A stretch of DNA of 64,000 nt from Limosilactobacillus kribbianus (GTDB lineage: Bacteria; Bacillota; Bacilli; Lactobacillales; Lactobacillaceae): contig NZ_JAOVYZ010000004.1 of NCBI RefSeq assembly GCF_026413145.1, forward strand, positions 31,436-95,435, given 5' to 3'. Position 1 is the first letter of the stretch. Each line of letters begins with the position of its first letter. The notes beneath the pieces were generated by a model. The model saw nothing but the letters and a program-made list of their open reading frames with translations, was not told where the DNA came from and ran no database searches. Positions 34,601 through 44,240 of the stretch are shown piece by piece. A program made the translations under genes and the position numbers.

Positions 34601-35886
34601 TGGACACGATCGAACGCAGCGAACGGGCTGAAGACCTGCGGGTGCTTTACGTGGCCCTGACCCGGGCGGAACAGCGCCTCTACATCACTGGTTCCTTCAA
34701 TGAGGAACTCAAGAACAAGAGTCTGGCGAGCTCCTGGCAACGGTGGCAAAAGGCCTTCCAGAGCAATGGCCAAGTCTTGAGTCCGCAGCCCCGGATCGGT
34801 GCCCAATCATTTATGGACTGGATTGGCCTGGCCCTGACCCGTTACGCTAACCCAACCAATGGCTTTACTGCTAAGCAAATTGCCACGGGTGCGACCGAGC
34901 TAGATGACAGCAGCCTCGCTGGTTCCGGCCGGGTTGCGCCGACTGCCGCTCAGTTCCGGGTGCACAACTTTGTCGCGACCGACCTGGAAAAATTACGCTA
35001 CGCCACTCAACCGGTGAACGAGACCGCGCCAATCTCTCCTGCTGGCGACCAGCCCCAGTCCGGTAGTGCGGCCCACCTGGACATCACGGCGACACTAACC
35101 TACCAGTATCCGCACCAAGCTGCCACGGCCACCACGGCCTATCAGTCGGTGACCGACGTCAAGCGGGTCTTCGAAGACGACGATCCGCGCCTGGGCCAGC
35201 CGGACTACTCAACGCCGGCAGTCGATGAGCAAGGTGCAGATAAAGCACGGCGCCGGCAAACTGGGATTTACATTAATCCCGACTTTGCCGTGCCCGACTT
35301 TATCCAGCAGGACACTACTAAACCCCGGGCAACCCAGGTGGGGACGGCGACCCACCTGGTCTTCCAGAAGCTGCCACTGACGGGCGGTGTGGTGACGTCC
35401 GCAGACATTCAGGCAGAGATTGACCGCCTGACTAAGGCGGGATTGATTGCTCCTGCTGTGGCGAACCAAATCGACCGTGAGGGGATCGTTGGTTTCTTTA
35501 GGACCGCTATCGGTAAGCAAATCTTGGACCAGCCGGAAAACTACCACCGGGAGGAACCGTTTGCGATGATTATGAATGGTCACGAACCCTTCAGCGAGAT
35601 TGCGGCCGAAGATGACGACACCGTTCTGATCCACGGAATCATCGACGGCTACCTGGTCACGGATCAGGGCATCATCCTGGTGGACTACAAGACTGACCAC
35701 GTGACAGCGCCCAAAGAAGAAAATAAAAAGAAAATTGTCCAGAAGTATAGCGGTCAGCTAAAGCTTTATGCTGAGGCACTGAATATTATGCAACCACGAC
35801 CGGTTGTCCAAATGGGGCTCTACCTGTTAGAATTGAATGAGTTTATTTCAATTCAAGGTAGAGGTGAAAATCGTGGCAACCATTAA
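31639..35886 (+). CDS. rexA: RexA (AddA-type) helicase/nuclease subunit
   Basis: A 1415-residue UvrD/Rep-type SF1A helicase fused to a RecB-family nuclease, partner of RexB. Walker [17 protein letters not shown] is near residue 28, Walker [12 protein letters not shown] near 520, and motif V/VI regions [16 protein letters not shown] and [17 protein letters not shown] near 925 and 1010. The nuclease motif [11 protein letters not shown] is near 1350. Its ATG overlaps the rexB stop, so translation is coupled. The last 14 bases overlap the start of the LacI-family gene. Confidence 0.96.
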   Translation: MATFQPTAAQARAIDDRGKNILVSASAGSGKTAVLVNRVIKLLKEGQSIDRMLLVTFTDAAAKNMRDKIRQALQKIAQDPSQPKALRDRMVKQLNLLAAADISTIHAFCLRLIKRYYYLIDLDPQFRLLTDDTERLLLEEEVWQEVSERFYADADTVSDTTASFRQLVLNFSSDRDDQGLDDLVLRLYDVANAQAQPEEWLARLPESYDLGDSALLKSKFYQQQLKPVLVEHLQQFQRDDDEAIRRAQDTGLDKDATTLGLDRAAFQQLIDSLNGERANNVAAALQQVQFGAFRGKPKDDADQLAVYNELKDQRTALKKEWTSLVKDYLGEPLAADRLVDRVSEIQTRFGELTARAEEAGLSTTQQTLATDQRQLQLVLNLFEPVTWNSLRLAFQNLRFETMPRLPKAAADSKQDHAAIKASRDTVKKQFAKLTEQFFAYDEQQLRNISNHAQALLKKLSLVTRDFLHQYQQTKLNRHVLEFSDLEHYAYQILTPDKDDADWQALVQNLQQHYQAIMIDEYQDTNQLQESILMHLARPGAHSLFMVGDVKQSIYRFREADPSLFLGKYRRYRQSAGDEAIVLGENFRSMKNVTDFTNLLFGQLMDPEVGEIAYDQDAELKYAAHYYDDPQNAVQPVEVLLYDANATSQKEQAKKQPEDQSAAHEDDKLVGEFRMVGAKIQQLVEGHQQIYDPDHQRMRDIQYGDIVLLERTKNNNNTLMEEFSKLGIPLTVHDVESYFQATEVRVMLSLLKIIDNPHQDIPLVAVLRSPIVGLSNQELAFIRLQNRAADYYTALQTFMATYAAHHKLRPYKKADQLLAPADQKKLYQKMTSFLHQLEEFRQTSRQQTLVDLIWQVYEETGYLDYVGAMRGGQQRQANLHALYQRAHDYEQTSFKGLYQFIRFIEKMQEHDKDLGVAPTQLTANTVNVMTIHGSKGLQFPIVFLIDATHGFNNGIKRANAVVDAKAGMGIRWMDADRVVYDTPQRQVALDTIERSERAEDLRVLYVALTRAEQRLYITGSFNEELKNKSLASSWQRWQKAFQSNGQVLSPQPRIGAQSFMDWIGLALTRYANPTNGFTAKQIATGATELDDSSLAGSGRVAPTAAQFRVHNFVATDLEKLRYATQPVNETAPISPAGDQPQSGSAAHLDITATLTYQYPHQAATATTAYQSVTDVKRVFEDDDPRLGQPDYSTPAVDEQGADKARRRQTGIYINPDFAVPDFIQQDTTKPRATQVGTATHLVFQKLPLTGGVVTSADIQAEIDRLTKAGLIAPAVANQIDREGIVGFFRTAIGKQILDQPENYHREEPFAMIMNGHEPFSEIAAEDDDTVLIHGIIDGYLVTDQGIILVDYKTDHVTAPKEENKKKIVQKYSGQLKLYAEALNIMQPRPVVQMGLYLLELNEFISIQGRGENRGNH

Positions 35887-36808
35887 GGACATTGCACGTG
35901 AAGCGGAGGTTTCAGTTTCCACCGCTTCCCGCGCCCTAAATGATAATCCACGGATTAGTCAGGCCACGCGGCGCAAGGTGAAACGGGTTGCGGCAAAGTT
36001 GGGGTATCAGCCGAATTACAATGCCCAGAACCTCACGCGTGGTGAATCAAATATGGTGGGGCTCGTTTTCCCGGTGACCGGTGACACGGCCCCGGCCAAC
36101 CCCTTTCACATTGATCTGATGCGGGGAATTAGCAGCGCACTCAAGCCCCTCCACTACGAGATGGTGGTGACGATTGCACCCAATACGACGGAACTGCTGG
36201 AGAGTGTTAAGTCAATGGTCACCCAGTCCAAGGTGCATAACTTCCTGGTCTTCTACACGATGATCAACGATCCGGTGACCGCTTACCTGCGGGATCACAA
36301 CCTGAATTTTGTGGTAATTGGTCGACCGACGGATAGTCATCCAGACCGTTATGTTGATAACGACAATGTGGCCGCGGGGATCGCGGCGACCGCCCACCTG
36401 ATCGATCACTACGGGGTTAAGCAGCCGCTTTTCTTAGACTCCGGGACGGATTGGCCCTATGAAGTTGACCGACGAGCCGGTTACCGACAGTGCATGCAGG
36501 CGCGCCACTTGCCGGCGATCACCTGGTCGGAAAACCAACAAATCGGGATTGATACCTTTCTTGAAAATCACCCAGCAGTCGACGGGATCGTCTGCTATGA
36601 CGATCTCCTCTTCGGCCGGTTGAATCGCCAACTTCAGGCCTTTGATCTGCCGGTTGCCTGCTTTAACAACAGCCGCCTGATGGGGATGCTGCTCAAACGT
36701 AGCGAGCGGATTGACCTGCAGCCGCGCCAACTGGGCAAGGCGGCGGTGGAGCTCTTATTCAACTCCCGCAAGCACCACCAGCTCGTGGACTTTAAAATTT
36801 ATGATTAA
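35873..36808 (+). CDS. LacI-family transcriptional regulator (MalR-like)
   Basis: A 311-residue LacI/GalR regulator. The HTH ([20 protein letters not shown]) plus hinge helix, then a sugar-binding core with [16 protein letters not shown] and [19 protein letters not shown], resemble MalR repressors of maltose operons. The GTG at 35873 (AGAGGTGA ribosome site) is the start; it overlaps rexA by 14 bases and no separate promoter is obvious. A maltose operon with two LacI-type operators lies 1.3 kb downstream and is the likely target (inference). Confidence 0.88.
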   Translation: MATIKDIAREAEVSVSTASRALNDNPRISQATRRKVKRVAAKLGYQPNYNAQNLTRGESNMVGLVFPVTGDTAPANPFHIDLMRGISSALKPLHYEMVVTIAPNTTELLESVKSMVTQSKVHNFLVFYTMINDPVTAYLRDHNLNFVVIGRPTDSHPDRYVDNDNVAAGIAATAHLIDHYGVKQPLFLDSGTDWPYEVDRRAGYRQCMQARHLPAITWSENQQIGIDTFLENHPAVDGIVCYDDLLFGRLNRQLQAFDLPVACFNNSRLMGMLLKRSERIDLQPRQLGKAAVELLFNSRKHHQLVDFKIYD

Positions 36809-36810
36809 TC

Positions 36811-36846
36811 AAAGGCGGGTGCTCGATCGGGACCCCGCTTTCTTTG
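36811..36846 (+). terminator. Terminator after the LacI-family regulator
   Basis: AAAGGCGGG paired with CCCCGCTTT around a 13-base loop, then TCTTT. Confidence 0.7.
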
Positions 36847-36847
36847 T

Positions 36848-36876
36848 TTGCGAAATTGAGCGCAACCCGCTACACT
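36848..36876 (+). promoter_or_regulatory. Promoter of the thiolase gene
   Basis: TTGCGA (36848-36853), 17-base spacer, TACACT (36871-36876). Confidence 0.65.
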
Positions 36877-36911
36877 TATCTGGTTAAGTCTCATTTTTGG
36901 GGGAATAATTC

Positions 36912-38090
36912 ATGGAAAAAGTTTATCTCGTCGCTGCCCAGCGGACACCGATTGGTAAATTCAGTGGGGAATTGGCACCCCTCAGCGCGGTCCAGCTTGG
37001 TGCAGCGGTGATCAAGAATGTTGTTGCCAAGGCCGGGCTTGTTGCCGACCAAGTGGACCAAGTCTTAATGGGCAACGTTATCCAGGCGGGGAGTGGTCAA
37101 AATCCGGCTCGCCAAGCATCAATGGAGGCCGGACTTGGCAAGGAGACGCCGGCGATCACCATTAACGATGTTTGTGCTTCCGGGCTTTCCAGCGTTAACC
37201 TGGCGGCTAGCCTGATCCAGTCTGGTCAGGCCCGGGTAATCATTGCCGGGGGAATGGAAAGTATGACCAATGCTCCGTACATCCTCAAGCGCGCTCGCCA
37301 TGGTTACCGTTTCGGCGATGACACCCTCGTTGACGCCATGCAGGAGGACGCCCTCAAGGATGTGTGGGGTGGTTATCCAATGGGAATCACGGCCGAAAAC
37401 ATCAATGAACGTTATCAAATCAGCCGTGAGCAGCAGGATGAATTCGCACTGGCTAGCCACCACAAGGCCGTTGCAGCCCAAGAACGGGGCGATTTTAAAG
37501 CGGAGATTACCCCGGTCGTGGTTGAGGATCGGCACGGCAGCCGGGTGGTGACCAGTGATGAAGCACCACGGCCGGATACGTCACTGGCGGCCCTGAGCAA
37601 GCTGCGCCCCGCTTTTAAGCAGGACGGGTCGGTAACGGCCGGCAACGCCTCAGGGATCAATGACGGTGCTGCGGCAGTGGCCCTGGCTTCGGCAAGCGCG
37701 GTCAAACAGTACCACCTGACCCCGCTGGTGGAATGGACGGCGGCCTCACTGGTGGGAATTGATCCTGCGGTGATGGGGCTTGGCCCTTACTACGCCATCA
37801 AGAAGCTTTTCAAGACGACCGGAATGACGGCCGAAGGCATCGACCTCTTTGAGATCAACGAGGCTTTTGCTACTCAGGCCCTGGTCTGTCAGGACTGGCT
37901 GGGACTGGACCCGCAGCGGGTTAACCCGCGGGGTGGGGCGATTGCTCTGGGTCACCCGGTCGGTTGCTCTGGCGCCCGGATCCTGGTGACCCTGGTACAT
38001 GAATTGATTGACATGAAGAAAACGTGGGGCCTGGCTTCCCTCTGCGTTGGGGGTGGGATGGGAATTGCCACCACGATAAAGCGTGTTTAA
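36912..38090 (+). CDS. Acetyl-CoA C-acetyltransferase (thiolase)
   Basis: A 392-residue biosynthetic thiolase that condenses two acetyl-CoA to acetoacetyl-CoA, in Lactobacillales the first step of the mevalonate route to isoprenoids. The acyl-accepting Cys88 is in INDVCASGLSS. The catalytic His is in GGAIALGHPVGCSGAR near residue 345, and the second Cys in CVGGGMGIA near 378. NEAFA (about 315) is also conserved. Single gene with its own promoter and terminator, between the LacI regulator and the maltose operon. Confidence 0.95.
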   Translation: MEKVYLVAAQRTPIGKFSGELAPLSAVQLGAAVIKNVVAKAGLVADQVDQVLMGNVIQAGSGQNPARQASMEAGLGKETPAITINDVCASGLSSVNLAASLIQSGQARVIIAGGMESMTNAPYILKRARHGYRFGDDTLVDAMQEDALKDVWGGYPMGITAENINERYQISREQQDEFALASHHKAVAAQERGDFKAEITPVVVEDRHGSRVVTSDEAPRPDTSLAALSKLRPAFKQDGSVTAGNASGINDGAAAVALASASAVKQYHLTPLVEWTAASLVGIDPAVMGLGPYYAIKKLFKTTGMTAEGIDLFEINEAFATQALVCQDWLGLDPQRVNPRGGAIALGHPVGCSGARILVTLVHELIDMKKTWGLASLCVGGGMGIATTIKRV

Positions 38091-38097
38091 AATTTTT

Positions 38098-38136
38098 TTA
38101 AGTCGGCTTGGCGCCCGCCACGGCGGCTTTTTTTCT
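38098..38136 (+). terminator. Terminator after the thiolase gene
   Basis: An AGTCGGC...GGCGGCT imperfect stem over a GC loop, then seven T. Confidence 0.7.
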
Positions 38137-38144
38137 AAAAATCA

Positions 38145-38185
38145 TTGCAACCGTTTGCACAAATTTTGCGCAAACGGTTGCGCAA
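38145..38185. promoter_or_regulatory. Tandem MalR-type (LacI-family) operators of the maltose operon
   Basis: TTGCAACCGTTTGCACAA (38145-38162) and TTGCGCAAACGGTTGCGCAA (38166-38185) are inverted repeats whose centres are 22 bases apart, two helical turns. The second covers the -35 of the maltose promoter. The LacI-family protein encoded at 35873-36808 is the obvious candidate to bind. Confidence 0.75.
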
Positions 38186-38237
38186 TCAAATAAACTTTGG
38201 TATATTATTAGGTGTAAAGTTTATAAAGCGCTTACAA
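38178..38237 (+). promoter_or_regulatory. Maltose operon promoter and downstream cre
   Basis: TTGCGC (38178-38183), 17-base spacer, TATATT (38201-38206). About 15 bases past the expected start, TTATAAAGCGCTTACAA (38222-38238) is a cre-like CcpA site with one mismatch, placed to act as a roadblock. This fits dual control by maltose and carbon catabolite repression. Confidence 0.7.
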
Positions 38238-38287
38238 GTCGTTTTCATAAGAGAGCAATTATTGTTGTATTAAGGAGTTGTTTGTCA

Positions 38288-39631
38288 ATGAGTCAAGAAA
38301 AGACTGCTGGTGCTGGACTGCCAACACTTCCGAAGTCAACAATCTGGATGATGAACTTCGGATTCCTTGGTGTTCAGACGGCTTTCACCTTGCAAAGTTC
38401 ACAAATGAGTCGGATCTTCCAAACCATTGGTGCCGACCCGAACAATTTGGGATGGTTCTTCATCCTGCCACCACTGGCTGGTTTAATCGTTCAGCCAATC
38501 GTTGGTTACTACTCTGACCGGACTTGGATTCCAAAGCTCGGTCGGCGACTGCCTTACCTTCTGCTGGGGGCTGCCGTTGCTGTTATCGTGATGTGCCTGC
38601 TGCCAAACTCCGGGAGCTTCGGCTTTGGTTATGCTTCCTTAGCTGCCCTCTGGTTTGGTGCCATCACGGTTGCCCTGTTGGACCTGTCATCAAACGTTGC
38701 CATGCAGCCATTCAAGATGATGGTTGGGGACATGGTCAACGATGATCAGAAGAGTTATGCTTACGGGATTCAGAGTCTGCTGAACAACATCGGTTCTGTG
38801 CTGGCTGCCATCTTCCCATTCATCTTAACTTGGTTTGGCCTTCACAACACGGCTGCCAAGGGTGTCGTTCCACAATCTGTTCGTTGGGCCTTCTACCTCG
38901 GTGCCATCATCCTGGTTCTGACCACCATCCTGACGGTTACCCGGGTTCACGAATACGACCCAGCAACCTACGCTAAGTACCACGGTATTTCCGAAGAGGA
39001 TAACACGACCGGTGGTAACTGGATCGACCTGCTGAAGCACGCACCAAAGGCCTTCTGGACTGTTGGTCTGGTTCAGCTCTTCTGCTGGTTCGCCTTCCAG
39101 TACCTGTGGACTTACTCCGCCGGTGCTATTGCCCAGAACGTTTGGCACACGACCAACGCTTCCTCCGCTGGTTACCAGGCTGCCGGTAACTGGTACGGTG
39201 TTTTAGCCGCCGTTCAGTCCATCGCCGCTGTTGTTTGGTCCTACGTTCTGGCCAAGGTTCCTAACAAGTACCACAAGGTCGGCTACGCTGGTAGTTTGTT
39301 CTTAGGTGCTTGCGGATTTATTTCAATCGCCTTCATTCACTCACAATATGCTTTGATCTTCTCTTACATCCTTGTCGGGATTGCTTGGGCTGGTATCAAC
39401 ACCTACCCACTGACGATCGTTACCAACGCCCTCTCCGGGAAGCACATGGGTACTTACCTGGGTCTGTTCAACGGGACGATTTGTCTGCCACAGATCATCG
39501 CTTCCCTGCTGAGTTTCGCCCTCTTCCCAATGATGGGTGGTTCCCAGGTCAACATGTTCTTTGTTGCAGCCATTGTGCTTGCCTGCGGTGCCTTAGCAGT
39601 TGGCGGAATCAAGGAAACCTTTGCTGAATAA
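38288..39631 (+). CDS. MFS sugar transporter of the maltose operon (SLC45-like)
   Basis: A 447-residue 12-TM major facilitator of the glycoside/sucrose-maltose symporter type. The motif VGYYSDRTWIPKLGRRLPYLL (about residues 70-90) holds the conserved D-R and G-R-R signature of this branch, and NVAMQPFKMMVGDM follows TM4. The frame is open further upstream, but AAGGAG and the promoter place the start at 38288. It is first in an operon with maltose phosphorylase and beta-phosphoglucomutase, so maltose:H+ symport is the likely role. High-expression codons. Confidence 0.9.
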   Translation: MSQEKTAGAGLPTLPKSTIWMMNFGFLGVQTAFTLQSSQMSRIFQTIGADPNNLGWFFILPPLAGLIVQPIVGYYSDRTWIPKLGRRLPYLLLGAAVAVIVMCLLPNSGSFGFGYASLAALWFGAITVALLDLSSNVAMQPFKMMVGDMVNDDQKSYAYGIQSLLNNIGSVLAAIFPFILTWFGLHNTAAKGVVPQSVRWAFYLGAIILVLTTILTVTRVHEYDPATYAKYHGISEEDNTTGGNWIDLLKHAPKAFWTVGLVQLFCWFAFQYLWTYSAGAIAQNVWHTTNASSAGYQAAGNWYGVLAAVQSIAAVVWSYVLAKVPNKYHKVGYAGSLFLGACGFISIAFIHSQYALIFSYILVGIAWAGINTYPLTIVTNALSGKHMGTYLGLFNGTICLPQIIASLLSFALFPMMGGSQVNMFFVAAIVLACGALAVGGIKETFAE

Positions 39632-39637
39632 GCTGAA

Positions 39638-39694
39638 TTGTTAACACTTGAATATTAGATTTATAATAAGGGCGTAGTTGATACACCCTTATTT
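39638..39694 (+). promoter_or_regulatory. Internal promoter and hairpin between the transporter and malP
   Basis: TTGTTA (39638-39643), 18-base spacer, TATAAT (39662-39667). The following AATAAGGGCGT / ACACCCTTATT stem with T4 (39665-39694) could be a weak terminator for the upstream message. Confidence 0.5.
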
Positions 39695-39716
39695 TACGAA
39701 AGGAATTGAGAATCCA

Positions 39717-41969
39717 ATGAAACGGACATTTGATATCGCTCCATGGCACGTTGCTACGAAGACCTGGGATCCAGAAGACAAGCGCCTCCAAGAATCAATG
39801 ACCAGTCTGGCCAACGAAAACCTGGGGATGCGGGGCTTCTTTGAAGAAGGTTACTCTGGTGATCACATGCAGGGCCTCTACCTCGGTGGTGTTTGGTTCC
39901 CTGACAAGACCCGTGTTGGTTGGTGGAAGAACGGTTACCCGAAGTACTTCGGGAAGATGATCAACGCTGTTAACTTCATGAAGTTGGTTATCAAGGTCAA
40001 CGACGAACAGCTGGACCTGGCAAAGCAGACGCCAAAGGACTTCAACCTCGACCTTGATATGAAGCGCGGTGTCCTCACCCGTGAATTCACCGTTGAAATT
40101 GGTGGAACGACGATGTTCTTCCACTTCGAGCGGTTCGTTTCCGCTGTTCAAAAGGAACTGGTTGGCCAGCGCCTGCACATCGAAAACCGCGGCAACAGTG
40201 ACGCCAAGGTTGAAATCGCCAGCATGATCGATGCCGACGTTTACAACGAAGATTCCAACTACGACGAACAGTTCTGGAACGTTCTGGCCAAGAGCGCCCA
40301 GGGCGACCACGCCGAACTGACTTCCATGACCAAGAAGAACGACTTCGGCACGCCACAATTCATCGTCGGCATGCAGACGACTTCCAAGACCGACCTGGAC
40401 CACACCGGTGACGGCACCGACGAAAAGGATGCCTACAACACCTTTGCGGGTACGGTTGCTGCCGGTGCCAGTGCCGACTTTGAAAAGCGGAGTCTGACGG
40501 TTACTTCCCGGGACTTTGACACCGAAGAAGCAATCGAAAAGCACCTGGACGAATTAAGTGCCAAGCTCGACGGCGAAAGCTTCGACGACCTGCTCAGCGC
40601 CCACGTGGACGAATGGGCCGACCGTTGGAACAAGTCCGACGTTGAAATTGCCGGTGACGAAGGGGCCCAACAGGGGATTCGGTTCAACCTGTTCCAGCTC
40701 TTCTCCACTTACTACGGCAAGGACTACCGTCTGAACATTTCACCAAAGGGCTTCACTGGTGAAAAGTACGGTGGTGCTACTTACTGGGACACCGAAGCTT
40801 ACTGTATCCCAGTTTACCTGGGGGTTGCCAACCCAGAAATTTCCCGGAACCTGCTGATGTACCGTTACAAGCAGCTTGATGGTGCCTTCGTCAACGCCAA
40901 GGAACAGGGCTTAAAGGGTGCCCTCTTCCCGATGGTGACCTTCAACGGGATCGAATGTCACAACGAATGGGAAATCACCTTTGAAGAAATCCACCGGAAC
41001 GGTGACATTGCCTACGCCATCTACCTCTACACGAAGTACACCGGCGACAAGTCCTACGTTCTGCACGAAGGGGCCGAAGTACTGACCGAAATTTCCCGCT
41101 TCTGGGCCGACCGGGTTCACTACTCACAACGCAAGAACAAGTACATGCTGCACGGCGTTACTGGTCCTGATGAATACGACAACAACGTTAACAACGACTG
41201 GTACACCAACCTGCTGTGCCAGTGGACGCTGAAGTACACCCTGGAAATCCTGCAGGAAGTTGACAGTGACGTTGCCAAGAAGCTGAACGTTTCCGAAGAC
41301 GAAAAGCGGCAATGGCAAGCAATCGTCGACAACATGTACCTGCCATACGACAAGGAACGGGACATCTTCCCAGAAAACGATGGCTTCATGGACAAGGATC
41401 TGAAGCCGGTTGCCGACATTCCAAGCGACCAATTGCCAATCAACCAGCACTGGTCATGGGATAAGATCCTGCGGTCACCATACGTTAAGCAGGGTGACGT
41501 TATCCAGGGCCTCTGGGACTTCATCGACGACTTTAGTCAGGAACAAAAGAAGCACAACTTCGACTTCTATGAACAATACACGGTTCACGAATCGAGTCTG
41601 TCCGCTTCCGTTTACTCCATCATCGCTGCCGACCTCGGCTACGAAGACAAGGCCGTTGAAATGTACGAACGTTCCGCACGGCTGGACTTGGACAACTACA
41701 ACAACGATACCGTTGACGGTCTGCACATCACTTCCATGACTGGTTCATGGCTCGACATCGTGCAAGGGTTTGCCGGCATGCGGGTTCGTGACGGCCAGCT
41801 CCACTACGCACCATTCCTGCCAAAGAAGTGGGACTCCTACCAATTCCGTCAAATGTTCCGTGGCCGCATCCTGAAGGTCAAGGTTGACAAGTCTGGGACC
41901 CAGATTGAACTGGTTTCCGGTGACCCAATCACCATCGACCTGGACGGCAAGAAGCTCGAATTAAAGTAA
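39717..41969 (+). CDS. malP: Maltose phosphorylase (GH65)
   Basis: A 750-residue inverting phosphorylase that splits maltose and phosphate into beta-glucose 1-phosphate and glucose without ATP. The GH65 catalytic general-acid Glu lies in TGPDEYDNNVNND near residue 485, and YWDTEAYCIPVYL and HESSLSASVYS are further family blocks. Length is normal. It follows the maltose transporter and is 19 bases before beta-phosphoglucomutase, which removes its product. High-expression codons, particularly GTT, CCA and GAA. Confidence 0.96.
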   Translation: MKRTFDIAPWHVATKTWDPEDKRLQESMTSLANENLGMRGFFEEGYSGDHMQGLYLGGVWFPDKTRVGWWKNGYPKYFGKMINAVNFMKLVIKVNDEQLDLAKQTPKDFNLDLDMKRGVLTREFTVEIGGTTMFFHFERFVSAVQKELVGQRLHIENRGNSDAKVEIASMIDADVYNEDSNYDEQFWNVLAKSAQGDHAELTSMTKKNDFGTPQFIVGMQTTSKTDLDHTGDGTDEKDAYNTFAGTVAAGASADFEKRSLTVTSRDFDTEEAIEKHLDELSAKLDGESFDDLLSAHVDEWADRWNKSDVEIAGDEGAQQGIRFNLFQLFSTYYGKDYRLNISPKGFTGEKYGGATYWDTEAYCIPVYLGVANPEISRNLLMYRYKQLDGAFVNAKEQGLKGALFPMVTFNGIECHNEWEITFEEIHRNGDIAYAIYLYTKYTGDKSYVLHEGAEVLTEISRFWADRVHYSQRKNKYMLHGVTGPDEYDNNVNNDWYTNLLCQWTLKYTLEILQEVDSDVAKKLNVSEDEKRQWQAIVDNMYLPYDKERDIFPENDGFMDKDLKPVADIPSDQLPINQHWSWDKILRSPYVKQGDVIQGLWDFIDDFSQEQKKHNFDFYEQYTVHESSLSASVYSIIAADLGYEDKAVEMYERSARLDLDNYNNDTVDGLHITSMTGSWLDIVQGFAGMRVRDGQLHYAPFLPKKWDSYQFRQMFRGRILKVKVDKSGTQIELVSGDPITIDLDGKKLELK

Positions 41970-41988
41970 TTACGGAGGCAGAGTGAGA

Positions 41989-42654
41989 ATGAAGTTTGAA
42001 GATCTGAAGGGTTTTGCTTTCGACCTTGACGGGGTCATCGCCGACACCGCGCGGTTCCACGGTCAGGCCTGGCACCAACTCGCCGACAAGGTGGGCACCG
42101 AATGGACACCTGAACTGGCCGATTCCTTGAAGGGGGTCAGCCGGATGGACTCCCTTGAGCTGATCTTGAAGGCCGGTGGTCACGAAAACGACTACAGCCA
42201 GGACGAAAAGGTCGCTCTGGCAACCGAGAAGAACGACAACTACATCAAGTTGGTCGAAACCCTGACGCCAGCAGACATCCTGCCGGGGATGAAGAACCTG
42301 CTGGATGAAATGAAGCAGGGTGGCTACCACATTGTGCTGGCCTCCGCTTCCAAGAACGCCCCGAAGGTTTTGAAGTACCTGCAAATCACCGACTACTTCG
42401 AAGCCATCGTGGACCCTGCCAAGCTGACGCACGGGAAGCCAGACCCAGAAATTTACAGTGAAGCTGCTAAGCTGATGAACCTGCCGGCCAACCAGGTCGC
42501 AGGGTTGGAAGACGCCCAGGCCGGGATCGAATCGATCAACCGCGCCGGCGAAACCTCAATCGGCTTTGGGGCGACGCTGACGGATGCCGATGTAAAGTTC
42601 GCTCACACTGGTGATGTTTCATTGGCAGCCATTAAGGAACAAATGGACAACTAA
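41989..42654 (+). CDS. pgmB: Beta-phosphoglucomutase
   Basis: A 221-residue HAD-superfamily mutase converting beta-glucose 1-phosphate to glucose 6-phosphate. The nucleophile motif FDLDGVIADTA is at the N-terminus, VLASASKNAP is motif II, KPDPEIY carries the motif III Lys, and GLEDAQAGIESI the acidic motif IV. A GTG at 41983 is possible, but GGAGG spacing favours the ATG at 41989. Last gene of the maltose operon. Confidence 0.95.
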   Translation: MKFEDLKGFAFDLDGVIADTARFHGQAWHQLADKVGTEWTPELADSLKGVSRMDSLELILKAGGHENDYSQDEKVALATEKNDNYIKLVETLTPADILPGMKNLLDEMKQGGYHIVLASASKNAPKVLKYLQITDYFEAIVDPAKLTHGKPDPEIYSEAAKLMNLPANQVAGLEDAQAGIESINRAGETSIGFGATLTDADVKFAHTGDVSLAAIKEQMDN

Positions 42655-42717
42655 TTAATCACAAATGACTCTCATACTACAACCTATCAATCTTTAGCCA
42701 TTTGTTTCGGGAGGAAA

Positions 42718-43197
42718 ATGATGAGAAGAAGGATTATACCTCTTATTGGCCTGGTGGCGGTAATGCTTGGCGTCAGCGGCCCGCTAAACTGGATTGACGC
42801 AGGTCAGCAAAAAGGGAGCGTCCAGGCCAGCAGCCGGGTTGTCCAACTGACGGACCAACAAATTGCTGTTTTGGCAGGCCTTTACATTTATCCGGACTGG
42901 GTTGATCAGACGGTTCAGGCCGGTCAGCTAGTCTACGGCAATGTTCAACCAGCTGATAACGTTCCCGCGGGAGTTCGTGGTTACGGCTACCTGGTAGCGG
43001 ACGATGGCGGCAACGGTCCCCAGTTCTTTTTTAAGGTCCATGCTAATCGGGTAGTGACGGTTAAGTATGCCAATGCCGGGGCGGCACGACTGAAGACAAA
43101 GCAGCTCAGGCTTCGTCAACTGGTCAAAAAGAACTATCGCACCGCTCGCCAGCAAAAGCGAGTTAATCAGGATGTCAGCCGGTTGCGGACGGAATGA
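42718..43197 (+). CDS. Secreted protein of unknown function
   Basis: A 159-residue protein with a basic N-terminus (MMRRR), a hydrophobic core to about residue 22, and a likely signal-peptidase region (VQASS) near 36. There is no lipobox Cys. The mature part has a short alpha/beta domain (LTDQQIAVLAGLYIYPDW ... GVRGYGYLV) and a basic C-terminal tail (about residues 120-159, rich in Lys/Arg/Gln). The fold pattern recalls small secreted lactobacillar proteins of the Lreu_0056 type, an uncertain resemblance. The second of two tandem ATGs (42721) has the better spacing. Confidence 0.65.
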   Translation: MMRRRIIPLIGLVAVMLGVSGPLNWIDAGQQKGSVQASSRVVQLTDQQIAVLAGLYIYPDWVDQTVQAGQLVYGNVQPADNVPAGVRGYGYLVADDGGNGPQFFFKVHANRVVTVKYANAGAARLKTKQLRLRQLVKKNYRTARQQKRVNQDVSRLRTE

Positions 43198-43252
43198 TGG
43201 AGCTGCTTACTATTAAGCGGTATAATTAAGAGAGTAAAAAGGGGCGATTATA

Positions 43253-44119
43253 ATGGTTGAATTAAAAAATATTAACTCACTTTATCACTTAAACAACGGG
43301 GTCACGATCCCCTGCGTCGGTTACGGGACTTTCCGCACCCCCGCTGACGTGGCCGAGCAGGCAGTGGCCGACGCCATCGAGGTTGGCTATCGGCTGATCG
43401 ATACGGCGGCCGTTTACGGCAATGAAGAGGCGGTTGGCCGGGGGATTAAGGACTCCGGCATTAACCGGCACCGGCTCTTCGTCACCAGCAAGCTCTGGAA
43501 TACCGAGCGGGGGTATGCGACCACGAAGAAGGCCTTGGACGAGACGCTGCGCAAGCTTCAGATGGACTACCTTGATCTCTACCTAATCCACTGGCCGGCC
43601 AACCAGAAACAGTTCGGCGACCGGGCTGCTGAAATCAATGCCGAAACTTGGCGGGCAATGGAAGACGCCTACCACGAGGGGAAGGTGCGGGCGATCGGGT
43701 TGAGTAACTTCATGCCCCACCACGTCATTGACCTGATGGAGACGGCCAAGGTTGCGCCGGCGGTTGACCAGATCGAGGTTCACCCCGGCTGGCCGCACGC
43801 CCAAGAGGTTAAGTATCTCCAAGCGCACAACATCCTGGTCGAAGCCTGGGGCCCGCTTGGTGGCCAGGGCGCCAAAGTGCTGACCAATCCGACGATGTTG
43901 AAACTGGCGGAGAAGTACGGTAAGACGCCGGCCCAGATCAGCCTGCGCTGGATCATCCAACAGGGGGTTCTTCCGCTGCCAAAGTCGGTTCACCCGGAGC
44001 GGATGGTGCAAAACACCCAGCTCTTTGACTTTGAGCTGAGCGATGAAGATATGCAGACAATCAGCCGCCTGCCAAACCTGGGCGGGCAGTGTGCCGATCC
44101 AGACGCGGTGGATTACTAA
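43253..44119 (+). CDS. Aldo/keto reductase (2,5-diketogluconate reductase-like)
   Basis: A 288-residue AKR with the complete tetrad: Asp and Tyr in GYRLIDTAAVYGNEEAVG (about 47-64), Lys in FVTSKLWN, and His in YLIHWPAN (about 112). The NADPH-binding end LPKSVHPERMVQN (about 245) is intact. Similar to short-chain aldehyde/ketone reductases used in redox recycling. It follows AGGGGCG and is a single gene with a TATAAT about 30 bases upstream and a terminator after it. Confidence 0.93.
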   Translation: MVELKNINSLYHLNNGVTIPCVGYGTFRTPADVAEQAVADAIEVGYRLIDTAAVYGNEEAVGRGIKDSGINRHRLFVTSKLWNTERGYATTKKALDETLRKLQMDYLDLYLIHWPANQKQFGDRAAEINAETWRAMEDAYHEGKVRAIGLSNFMPHHVIDLMETAKVAPAVDQIEVHPGWPHAQEVKYLQAHNILVEAWGPLGGQGAKVLTNPTMLKLAEKYGKTPAQISLRWIIQQGVLPLPKSVHPERMVQNTQLFDFELSDEDMQTISRLPNLGGQCADPDAVDY

Positions 44120-44130
44120 ATTGGATAAAG

Positions 44131-44170
44131 AAAAGGGACGAGAAACGATGCGATTTCTTGTCTCTTTTTT
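44131..44170 (+). terminator. Terminator after the second aldo/keto reductase
   Basis: AAAAGGGACGAGAAA / TTTCTTGTCTCTTTT, stem with G-T pairs, then T run. Confidence 0.75.
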
Positions 44171-44240
44171 ACTAAGTGCATATATTTGTATAATTATGAA
44201 GCTGATGTTAGACTGGAAGCGTTATCAGGAGGTGTTGATT

